DNA of 60,000 bases, from positions 148,883-208,882 of the forward strand of contig NMRA01000497.1 in the NCBI GenBank assembly GCA_002633005.1, written 5' to 3'. Positions 35,496-45,231 of this stretch are shown here, in pieces. The stretch comes from Phoronis australis. Its lineage: Eukaryota > Phoronida > Phoronidae. Each line of letters begins with the position of its first letter. The first letter of the stretch is position 1. The notes under the pieces were generated by a model, which did no database searches, was not told where the DNA came from, and saw nothing but the letters and a program-made list of their open reading frames with translations. Both the position numbers and the translations under genes were made by a program.

Positions 35496-35942
35496 ATGCC
35501 ACACTGTTGCTACGTACCGGGATGTACTTATCGTCTCACAAGCGCTTTCCGATGGATGACACACTTCGCCGTACTTGGCTCGTTCGTGTGAAGAATGCAG
35601 CGTTACCCGTTCACGCAACGTACAAAGCAGTCGAGAATTATCGTGTGTGTGGCAAGCACTTTCTGCCGTCGGATTACGAGAGGGATTTGTACGCTGAACT
35701 GATGAAGATCCCTGCGAAACAACGTCTGAAGAAGGATGCCATTCCGTCTGTGTTGATTCCCGGCAGTGCCCCGTCGCCACCCCCGAGAAGTGCGTTTTTG
35801 AAGAGAGAAGCCTCGCGAGCTGTGGCCAGTACAGTGACTGGAGCCAGTGGAGGCACTTCATCTACTGTCACCCGTGCCTCCGAACGTACCCCAGAGCGTG
35901 CAATTCCTGGAACCAGTAGTGATTCGCCCTGTGCTGTTTTCT
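35496..35942 (+). pseudogene. THAP-domain exon with one frameshift, truncated by N
   Basis: The ATG at 35496 opens MPHCCYVPGCTY, the first Cys pair of a THAP zinc finger. The remainder of the domain continues one base out of frame from about 35531: KRFPMDDTLRRTW, YRVCGKHFLPSDYE and KKDAIPSVLIP. These are the FP motif, the conserved Trp, the Cys-x2-His pair and the AVPS-type motif, so the domain is otherwise complete. A Ser/Thr/Pro-rich linker follows until the N at 35943. One missing base near 35529 explains the break; it could be an error or a decayed gene. The protein differs clearly from the THAP region at 4607-5464. It may be a host THAP protein or a transposase start. Confidence 0.65.
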
Positions 35943-35943
35943 N

Positions 35944-36049
35944 CTAATTTATGAGAAAATACATACAACTATGTGATCAACAGTAAATTTCTGACACTCA
36001 CTGGCTTATTTTAGTCATTGTGGGCCTACGATGAGAGGCCATGATTAAA
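35944..36049 (+). repeat. 106-bp flank repeat, copy 2
   Basis: Partner of 35120-35226. After it the two flanks diverge completely. Confidence 0.75.
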
Positions 36050-37560
36050 AAAAAAACGCTACTCTTGTCAAAAACTAAAGTCACAAAACGGCTTATTTCA
36101 GCAGAGCAGGGTCACAGTTTTATGACCTAAGATTGAATTTAAATAGGACTGTTTAGGTACGCTTTTAGTGGATCAAATTGGTACAGATATTGATCATGCA
36201 TGAGCGTGAAATATTTAGTAAATTTCCGTACAATGTGGTCCACAGGAAATGGCCAAGCACAGTTCTATAAAGGGTCTCTTCCTACCTTATTCACTACTTA
36301 AAGCGGACATTATGAAGCAAACACAAGCGATGCCTAAAACCTTTTCATATCTTGGTTAAATGATTTCCATTACCAGGCATATCGTTGGAGGCGTCACCAT
36401 TCAAAGCTATCACTTGTGACTACCGAAAAATCCGTCCACCTAAATATTAAACCGTACAGTCATTTGCGTGTGACCTGTTGGTAAAATCCGATTGTTTGCC
36501 AGTTTTAAATTTTGCGATTCAAATATTTAGGGACACACCTGAATAAAAGAGATTGTTCCGTCACTACGAGCGAACCAGTATCAAGCTTGCAAACAAACAG
36601 TGTATAATCGTTTGTGTAAACGAAGAGCTGCTACCGAGCTATACCGGCGAAGTAAAAGAGAATAACACGTACTTTCAAATCAAAGGCATCTTTCTAAAAC
36701 AACGAACCCTTGCTTGCCCTTATGTTTGTCAACAACCTTTTTACATTTTTTCTTAAAGACGAGTTCTTTCATCTAGGGAAAAACTCGTAAGACAACGCCA
36801 CCAAACTATCGAGAATTTCCTTCTGAACACCGCAAACTAATTTCCCCTCGCCTCACCCTCACTCCCCTGAGAGGAGTAGATCAGTAGTTCAAATATTTTT
36901 GCCCTCTTTTCATTGTCGGGTTGCTCTAACGTTTGATGTACAAATAATTCATTTGACTGTTTGCGTACTACACTTCTTGTGTCAGATTACAAATACATTT
37001 AAGAGGTTTTTGGGCGCGCCGGGCTCATATTTTACGGTCGATCGTACTATGAGAAACGCATCTTATAGTGCATTATGTGTTCATTTGTCCGATTTCGTGG
37101 AAAATAGGTGGTAAACGAAAGTTACATGTACACTTAACGTTTGAGTAGTATACTTGTAAGCTCCGTGACTCAATTACATGAAGTGCTGTCCACCGGGAGA
37201 GCGGAAAATTGGCGATGACCGGGCATGAGGAAGTACAAAGGTTCCGCTAGTCATAATTTCGCACGTTCCCATTGCCGTAGCTGCATGATACGGGCAAGTA
37301 TAGGGTATAATTTTTCAATGATTGAAGACTAAAACATGTTATTTTTGAGCTGAAGCTCGCCCAGTTGTTTGGAGACTGGACAAAGATTTAACGTGACATT
37401 TTTTTAGGGCTGCCTAAAATCGGTTCGCGTTTGTTCAATTTCTAGAAAAAACACGGAAGCTAACTAATAAATATTAATTACAGGTAAGCGACAATCGAGG
37501 GAAAGCAGCGGAAAACATACACACAATCACTGTAAGTTTAAGTTTAAGTTTGATGTTCAG
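36050..37560. other. No gene recognised
   Basis: Only short ORFs without domains, for example 36553 and 36899. No repeats of note apart from a (GTTTAA)3-like tract near 37531-37550. Confidence 0.4.
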
Positions 37561-37783
37561 CAAGGGTCCGTTTTATGGAAGATCGTAAGTCCGGTCGTGC
37601 ATTAGGTTAGACAGTCGTAAGCATGTTTTTGCGGAGACGACTATACACTGTTTTTTAAGGGCGAAACATATCTTCTACTACGTCCTATTTCACATTCAAG
37701 TTGAAAATCTACTTTCATAAACCACGCTTGTAATGTGTTATGACAGGAATTGCACGACCTTCATTTGATAAAACGGACCCCTG
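37561..37783. mobile_element. MITE with GGGTCCGTTTTAT ends
   Basis: The left end CAAGGGTCCGTTTTAT is matched on the other strand by CAGGGGTCCGTTTTAT at the right end; a weaker match (GAAGATCGT / GAAGGTCGT) continues inward. About 223 bp, non-coding. The CA-GGG start is hAT-like, but no target duplication was confirmed. Confidence 0.6.
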
Positions 37784-39065
37784 GGATTTGTAATTCATGA
37801 AGTCACGTGAGAGATTAGCACTGCCTTCCATATGCAAATTTCCGCTTCTTATACGTGTTCTTCTTCGTCATTTTACTCGCTACAGAAAATTACTGTATAA
37901 ATCCAAACAGCAAAACTCAAAAAAATCATCGAATAAGTGAACTTGTGAAACTACACGTGTTTTGATGACGTGTTTGTAAGAACATAACCTCCCAAATATC
38001 ACTTGATCAACTGCCGTGGTACCGGCAATCTCACGATGACGTCCAATGTATTAAATTGGGTTTTTGGTGTACCTTAACTAAAAATCCTTGTTATATTTGC
38101 CGCATGTGCCTAATTTCGGATATTGACGCGGCTTCAAATATTGGTGCATGCGTTTATGTACGCGCTTAAGCGTTGATGTGTATTTATCTAACCCTGTACG
38201 TACGTTTGAGCTTTATGTCTAGTGTGTACCTGATGAAATGGAAAAGAGTCCACACAAGATAGATTTTTACAAAGTTCTTGAATTTTTTATTCAACCGTAT
38301 ATTATACTGTGTTCCGTTTGTTTCGTCACTCAGGACAACTTAGATTTTCTGTTCTGTGCACATGGAAAGTGGAAATTGGATAAAGTCTGTTAATCTTACT
38401 CAACCCGAATTAGTGCGAGGGTATTAACACATTCGCGATAAAAATCAAACACATTTTGAGCGTTTTGTTCAGGTCTTGAATAAGGACTACGATCAGGCAA
38501 TCCGTCATTTACAAAAATCAAATGATTGGCTCTGGCTTTAAACTAAAAGTTTAAACTAAATGTTTCTTTGTTTAAACTAAAAGTTCCTACATTTACAGAT
38601 ACCTCCGCCAAAACCACTACGTGTCCAAACGCAAGAGGCGCTGTTGTTCTCTAATATAGAAGACCATTTTGACTGTTCTGTGATAACGAGTCTACTGTGC
38701 TTCCCGCCGCTAGGGTTGTGGGCTGTTGTCGCGTCAAGAAGGGTATGTGGCTAAGTGCAATATAGGAATTTGTAAAACTTCTGCCTGTTGTGGTAGTTTG
38801 CGGAATTCGTGTTAAGCGCCTGTAGGTGGCGCGCAGCGTGCCTTTCTCTATTTATTAACATCGTGACTCCGATGAAAGTCAGAAATTGTACAATGATAGT
38901 AAAGGGATCGGCGAGAACAGTAATTCCCAAAGATCTATGGAAAGCCAGTGTGTTCTTTTGAGAACGCGTGCTTTGCACTCGTTTGTACGAGTGCTTAACA
39001 AATCATTGGTGTAAAGTGTACGCGTGAATCCAAGAGTCGCAGAAAGAACACCTCCAGATTATAGT
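37784..39065. other. No gene recognised
   Basis: Includes a small tandem/inverted cluster of TTTAAACTAAAAGTT at 38538-38590. Otherwise featureless. Confidence 0.4.
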
Positions 39066-39224
39066 ACCAGTGACGGATTTAGAAGGGGGTCCAAGTGGGC
39101 CATGGCCCCCCTTAAACTCTCCCAGATTCCATTTGGCAGTTCGGGGGTGCGCATGTCGGACGGGCAAAATCCTGGCTAATACTCTGCCCTGCCCCCCCTA
39201 ACTAAAAATCCTGGATCCGCCTCC
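39066..39224. mobile_element. Short hAT-like MITE
   Basis: The left end is CAGTGACGGATTTAG followed by a G-run; the right end, reverse-complemented, is GGAGGCGGATCCAGGAT followed by a G-run. The interior is G/C-rich and non-coding. Confidence 0.45.
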
Positions 39225-39843
39225 GAGTACAATAGCGCAACCCAACACCTTACTTTGAGAATGCGTGCGTTGTACTATTTCATACCCGTGCCTTTTGATC
39301 CTCGCTATAGCCTACAATGCACGCGTGAATCGGGAAGTCGCTGATATGACATGCTTAAATTACCCACAGTGATGCTACCTAAACAGCTAGCCACAAACTT
39401 AAAGTAATATTTTTCCAATAGAGACAGGAAATTCTTTGGATATTATCTGTCTTAATTATTGAATTTATGTTGATGTTGAACGTTTTTGATGCAAGTGTTT
39501 TCAGCGACTCCTAGCGGGTTTTCCCCACGCTTGTTACACTTAGTACAACGAAACACGAGAACGTGTGAAATATTGTTTGTAAAGATTGCCCAGTTGAGCT
39601 AAAAAGATATCAAGCAAAGGTCTTACAACTATGAATATTCAGGCACTTTTACAGTAGGTCTAGGTGCTAGAAATGTCCACCATAAGCATCAAGTAAAACT
39701 GGGTTCACCTTTCGAAATTCAGAAACACCCGCTGCTCTACATCCGGCCAGGGCGCGAAAACACAATGTACAAAGTTTCAGGGCACTAGCTCAAGTAGAGA
39801 AAATATTAGCAAAAGTTTGGTGCCTGTTTAAGGAAAATATCTC

Positions 39844-39906
39844 GCGGCCCTGAAAAAAGTGAGGGCTATAGCCCCCCCACCAGCCTCCCTGTGGTGCACC
39901 GCCCAT
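39844..39906 (-). repeat. Short dispersed repeat, copy 1
   Basis: The minus strand contains GCACCACAGGGAGGCT, GGGCTATAGCCC and CACTTTTTTCAG, matching the plus strand of 46793-46858 over about 60 bp. Confidence 0.5.
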
Positions 39907-40436
39907 GGTAGTACAATGGGTACCAGAGCCGGAAAAAACGATGAGAAGTATTAGTGGATTCGCGTGTGCGTTCACGTACATTAAACAGCAACGATTGCAT
40001 TGCACTGGTATCAGCAAACGAGTGCAGTCCCACTCACATGAACGACTGCAATGCACGCGATCTTAAAAGAACATGTTAGCGTTCCATAGAGATCAGCCTG
40101 TGCGCGTATTCGAACTTGCACCCTCCCTTTCCAGTGGCAGTCACACTCTGCTGGCTTTGAGCTAAATTCCACTCAATAAATGGCAGAGTGTTTTTTAAAA
40201 CACTTTGTTTTTTTAATATGATTAAAAGTGTATTTAGCCGATCTTTGACTGCAACGAATGTGTGCCAGGCAACGCCGGGAATTGGCGATTTGTATTTTGT
40301 AACAAAATGACAAAAAACAGGTATTTTGTTATTTTATAGCTCTGGTCAACGCTACTAATTTCATGAATTCTATCCCATCTAACAATGGTTATTCAAACGT
40401 ACGATACTCAGTGTATTTTACAATACCATTGTACAA

Positions 40437-40673
40437 TTATTGACCTACTCCAAATACACGTTGTACCAGGCGTCAACAGGCCGCTCGGGTGGGCCCAGTG
40501 CTCTGATCACCTGGAACCATTTTTCTGTTTTATTGACTTAGAGTTATAACCAAGTCGAGGTTCTAGAGACCTGACTGACGGGCATAGCTGAGTTCCCCAG
40601 TGGGACTCGAACACTCGACCTTGAGTATAGGAAGCGGACACTTATCCGTCTAGGTCACACTGCCTCCTCTAAA
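40437..40673 (-). mobile_element. SINE family B, copy 1
   Basis: On the minus strand the head (GAGGAGGCAGTGTGACC, GATAAGTGTCCGC, B-box GTTCGAGTCCCAC) is followed by a body. The 3' tail contains TCCAGGTGATCAG, GGCCCAC and CTGGTACAACGTGTAT. The same head and tail are present at 58785-59028, which defines a full-length SINE of about 240 bp. Confidence 0.75.
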
Positions 40674-41239
40674 CCGAGGTCATTAGGTTATTTTCAGATT
40701 CCAAGAATATGATAACATGGACGGAACAATTTTAACTGATATTATTATGTTTATACACGCTAACTAATCAATGTCTGGGCTTTTAGTCGTATGTCACTCG
40801 GGGCCAGCGCCAGCTACCAGTTTTAAAGCAAGACGGGGGTGATTTTAATTTAACACCCAGGAGAGGCTCGCCGTGGTCAACAGAATTATGATTTACGTTG
40901 CAGTACAGGTACTGCATGTATATTTTGCAATGTCAAAGCAGACAACGAACGTCATTTGATCATATCAAAGAAATTTGATGTATTGTTATCTTTGTCAGTA
41001 CGCTCAACGTGCCCATCCTAAAGCCCGTGTAAACGACCTTAATTGGACGTCACGAGTAGTTTGGAAGTGGGCCCCTCTTCAAAGAGTGGACCAATTTCAT
41101 GCCTACGCCTCTTATTGGGAAACTTGAAATTCACCAGGTGTCGCTAGTGAACTAAGGGCCTTTCCGTAAAGATGCCTGCATTCAGGTAATCACGTGGTTT
41201 CCTAACGACATACTGAACCAACTGATTGTTTCGTTCCAG

Positions 41240-41425
41240 GTGAAGCACTATTTATCCACTGGCAACGTTCACCGAGCAATGGCGTGCTCCAAAAGAGCCA
41301 GACTTTTGAACAATTTCAATTTAGCCATTGGTGCTCTACAGTGGTTAACGGTGTTTGTAGTTTTGATACTTTACTTTAGTGGATGGATAGGTAATTACTA
41401 TCAAGAGCCTCTACGACCAGTGTAG
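41240..41425 (+). CDS. Last exon of a CD225/dispanin-family membrane protein
   Basis: A strong acceptor (TTGTTTCGTTCCAG) is followed by an open frame of 61 codons to TAG at 41423. It encodes VKHYLSTGNVHRAMACSKRA, then RLLNNFNLAIGALQW and a hydrophobic helix LTVFVVLILYFSGW. This is the second half of the CD225 domain (GD/GN..A...S..A+.l...), including the C-terminal membrane helix. It is shared by interferon-induced transmembrane, SynDIG and proline-rich transmembrane proteins. The first half should lie in an upstream exon that I did not find, possibly outside the window. A consensus AATAAA at 41686 fits a 3' UTR of about 270 bp. Confidence 0.7.
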   Translation: MKHYLSTGNVHRAMACSKRARLLNNFNLAIGALQWLTVFVVLILYFSGWIGNYYQEPLRPV

Positions 41426-41685
41426 ATGACCTACATTATCGGATAGTGATTTGTCGGAAAACAATGGGCTGGTCGTTTCAGTATGGTGCCTTTGTATTTT
41501 TGTCTTGGGCCATTGAAAGACTTCCGCTGCGAGCTCCAGCTGTTACAATCTCGAAAGGTATCGTCGACATATTGGATGGGACATGGAAACGGAAGAACTA
41601 CCGCAATCAGGAGAGCTGCAGAAACATTTTGATAACATTAATTTATGACTTTGTATTATTTCTATATCCTCTGTTATCTATTTTA

Positions 41686-41691
41686 AATAAA
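41686..41691 (+). terminator. Poly(A) signal AATAAA of CD225 gene
   Basis: AATAAA, 261 bp after the TAG of the CD225 exon, in an A/T-rich context with downstream T/G-rich sequence. The 96-aa ORF overlapping this 3' UTR is unlikely to be coding. Confidence 0.5.
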
Positions 41692-42075
41692 TGTCTCAGA
41701 AAGATACTGAGCTCAGTGTTCGAGGGAGTTAGTTGAATCTGTCATCACTTGCTATCGCACAATTTCTACTTTTGAGAGGTCAAACCATTAGTCAGGTACA
41801 ATACCTCCGGAATGTGTCAAAAATGAGCTTGTGTGAGTCTTCCACACATCCATGAATACGATTACACAGCGGCACTCGAATCATACTGTATTTACCCACG
41901 ATGTCGCAGTACCCGTCAAGCACCTCGTTTTCGCGCCAATGGAGTTCCACAAAAAATGTCTTTTGATGTTGTTTATTCTCTACAGGTTTTTCTTGGCTGC
42001 AGGATTCTATTTTTTTTACAAAGCCAACGAATTATTAGGGATACTGCTTTTCTGTGGGCTACAATTCTGACGTGA

Positions 42076-42225
42076 ATGAGGGATGTAAGTTTTTTCGCCT
42101 TCCCGACATCAGTCAAAGACAAGGAAATGCAGAGCGAATGGATAAAGCAAGTTCGACGGATTGATTTTGAACTTTACTCCTTTCTCGAAGATGTGTTTTC
42201 AATTCCGGTATTTTTAAAGGGTTGA
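42076..42225 (+). pseudogene. THAP-like half domain
   Basis: A short frame reads VSFFAFPTSVKDKEMQSEW then IKQVRR. This matches the middle of a THAP domain (VSF..FP followed by W...VRR), but the first Cys pair and the Cys-His pair are not visible in frame. It may be an exon scrap of another THAP gene or transposon. Confidence 0.35.
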
Positions 42226-43350
42226 AATTTGGAATATTGCCGGGACCATACACCTCGACAGATTACGACACGACCTGCCAAATCGAGGCCAATGAAAACA
42301 ACCTCCGGGACAAAGAAGAGTTCTATAATTGTAATACAATCCGGAACCACGCTATTCATTCGCCCAAGCGTTAATTAACGCTTGCAGATTCGCCAGACTG
42401 CAAGAAGTTTCCAAAATTATTCTAATCGAGGAACTGGATGCAATTCAAATCACAGAGTAGCAATGAAAGAAATATTTCACATAGATTAATTAAAATTTAC
42501 AAACCAAGCAAAAACATTGTACCTTGACAGTTTCGGCTACTCACAGCCGCCATCTTCGGAAGCTATTTTTACTCTACCAACCTTATGAACTTATTCAGTG
42601 ATAAAGAAATATTTGTCTTAGGAATATTACAGAAAATAAAAAGGCCACTTGGAATCAGATCCGTTGATCAACATGGTAAAAATCCAAGTGAATTGACTGT
42701 TTTTCGAGATTTACACCCGTTTTTAATGCCAGTAGAGTTTGAAACGCGGGGTTATATTGCTATGAATGTACCTTTCTTAAAAATGAAATTTTGACTTAAG
42801 GCTTTTACGTAAAAATAATAATGGCACATAAATACAAAAAGTATATTTATATTTCCTGGTCTTTATTCTTTCAGCAAATATATACTTTTACTAGTTGACA
42901 AAGCTTTGTTTTTTGATATACGAGTTAGAATGGCCATTCGGAGGCCACTAAATAAGGTTGGAGATAACCTTTAAGTAAAATTTGCCGTTTCTACAAAAAT
43001 ATATGTAAATTACAACTACACTACATGTACATGTTTGAGCAGCTTGATGAATGATTTGCATGCTTTTTTGATAAGTAAAAAGGACTTCTGCAGATGTATA
43101 TGTTTAGTAAGTCTTGCGGGTCAACGATGTCCCATTGTTTGACATTATCACCACCACTGTGCAGTCTCTCACTTGGAACTTTCTTTGGAAGTGTTTTTTT
43201 ATATTTTTGCAACAAGCGTAACGATGTCCATTGTCCTTTGGGAGTTCTAAATTTATTCCACTTAGACAATCCGTGTGCCGTTACTTCTAAAGCCCAAGTA
43301 CGTGAGCCTGAACGAAAGTTACGTAACGAGATAATTAAATACAATTATTC
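42226..43350. other. No gene recognised; perfect 20-bp palindrome
   Basis: Contains the exact palindrome CAAGCGTTAATTAACGCTTG at 42365-42384. A 107-aa minus ORF (43344-43021) includes WALEVTAHGLSKWNKFRTPK, which I do not recognise; it could be an old transposon fragment. Confidence 0.35.
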
Positions 43351-45194
43351 CTAAACTTTGAGGTGCGGTGTTGATATCGTATCTCGTGCGAAATGTCAGT
43401 GTTCGGTTGACGTGTTATTTGATTAATTGAATTAATTATGCAAACGCAAAGAACGCCGCACACTTTTATGCATATCACTAGTGTACACGGGAGGTCTGCT
43501 CTTTTTGAAAGCTCCATTTCGCCATGTTTAACTAGCGAAAAAGCGAAAATCGAATTTGGCATTTTAGTTTCATGAAGTATGCCTCATTATCTTCCTTATC
43601 GTCATAGGACTCTATTTCCAAAAACCAACAAAAACATAAAAATCATCAGCGATTCGAAAAAGGATTCGAATCTAGAGGTAACGAGGTTGGCCAGCTTGCA
43701 TTAGAACATAGAGCTCTAATCATGGAATGCCAACTCCAGCACGTCCCCAGTGCATAGAGCTTGGGACCCCGAGACTAGCCGCAAGAGTTTGCGCTGTGAA
43801 TTTCCGTCTGTCTGCTCGACTTAGTTTTCATCGAGTGTTATCAAATCAAGTCAAATTTCATTGCTTCATTTTCATTTTGACATTTTTGTTCATCAAGCTA
43901 GACTCTTGGGCTACGGTTCTCAACAAAAATAATCAACAAAACCGAAGTTTACATTAGTCAATCTTTATACACACCGACCCGTAGCCCTGGCTGGGTACAG
44001 GGAATAGTCTAGACTCTGATACCTTTTCTTGTCGAGCCTTAGAACCACTTATTTACAAACTACTATGGAAAGTCCTGTATTGCAACCTATGTACAGTACT
44101 GATCTATCTACAGAATTTCAAGCCTTTACAATCATATAGATTTTTGCTTATTTTTTATCTGTCAGAAAGCCTCTGCTACTAATTTCGGATAGGTAGTTGA
44201 AGAAAATCGTTTATCACATATAAATGTCACTGCATCATGAATTTTTACTGAAGATGTTTGTCAAACGGGACCAACGGTCCAATTAATAGGTAAAGATGCG
44301 TAATTTTGGATGAATGCCTGACACAATTCTTCACAGCAAGTGTGAGGATCCATGCTCTAAAATCTTTGTCTTGATATGGTAGAAATGTTTTGAATCATTG
44401 AAATTATTTCCATGCTGGTTTAATTAGTCACTTATATAACCTTTGCACGTGGTTCATTTCTTGTTTTAAGTTACTGTTACACCGTGCTATTTTTCGCGTT
44501 TTTGCAACAATCTTGGTTTTTAGAATTAAACATATTTTTTCAAGCTGTCAGGTATGCGAAACGATTATTATTTATGAATTAAATTATTTATGGTGTGGTT
44601 CTGATACAATTCATGGTGAATGACTTCATGCAATTTGGTTGAAATCGGCGGAGTTGTGAAAACTTTTAATAACTGTAAATTCCAGAGGAATATTCATCAC
44701 AGGAACAACGAATGCAAACAAAAGCCACGCATGCGTGGCGCAACCTCACCAGCGCGAGATTGAAGTACATGTAGGCACTCCAGGGCGAGAGAGTTCTATG
44801 ATTGCAAGTACAAAAATGGCCTGCAGGCATTCCCTGAGTCTTGAGTACACTAATATGTGGCATTGGTATTGTGAAGCAAATTTTATGAAAATAAAAGCCA
44901 ACTATGTGTTTTGGTTCTTTAGCCATCAAAATAGGACCAATTGCAGCAGTAAGTGTCGAATTTAAGCGAAAGGTCGCAGAGTTAGGAGCGTTGAATTACG
45001 CGAAACAAGTGTGCTTCAGCTCACTCTTTCCGTTTAAAATGAACTAAAATTTCTCGCCGCGGGTATCTCCCTCTTATCTTGCGTTACGGAGCGACGAATA
45101 CTCTGTGCGAGTCATGATGCGCGCGCAGTCTCCTCAAGAGCATATGAACACCGTGCACGACAGACAACGCAAACGGGATTCAGGGATAGGAAAT
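43351..45194 (+). repeat. Upstream flank of Kazal gene 1, duplicated near 56.7-59.1 kb
   Basis: Collinear blocks shared with the upstream region of the second Kazal gene: GTTGATATCGTATCTCGTGC at 43371 and 56732; a block with ATTTCC, ACCAACAA and CAGCGATTC at 43604-43662 and 56970-57024; a block with GACCAATTGCAG / GACGAATTGCAG near 44945 and 57235; and the promoters. Between blocks the copies differ by insertions. Confidence 0.65.
45066..45194 (+). promoter_or_regulatory. Kazal gene 1 promoter region (weak TATA)
   Basis: Aligned with 59029-59144 by shared GTGCGAGTC, GACGCGCGC-like and CAAGAG blocks. At the TATA position this copy has CATATGAA (45141-45148) instead of TATATAAG. The bZIP-like site reads TTGCGTTA instead of TTACGTCA. 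No SINE is present here. Confidence 0.5.
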
Positions 45195-45231
45195 ATGCTG
45201 AAATTACTCGCTTTTGCTCTTTTTGTGGCCG
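45195..45231 (+). CDS. Kazal gene 1 exon 1 (signal peptide)
   Basis: Begins at an ATG in the context AAATATG and ends before GTAAGA. Thirty-seven nucleotides encode MLKLLAFALFVA plus one base of an alanine codon. Apart from third-base changes it is identical to exon 1 of the second gene at 59145. Confidence 0.85.

Noticed and set aside
41446-41736. 96-codon ORF after the CD225 exon
   Set aside because: Overlaps the probable 3' UTR and poly(A) signal; no domain.
43021-43344. 107-codon minus ORF as a host gene
   Set aside because: No recognisable domain, no splice sites of note, and it lies in transposon-rich DNA; kept only as a remark.
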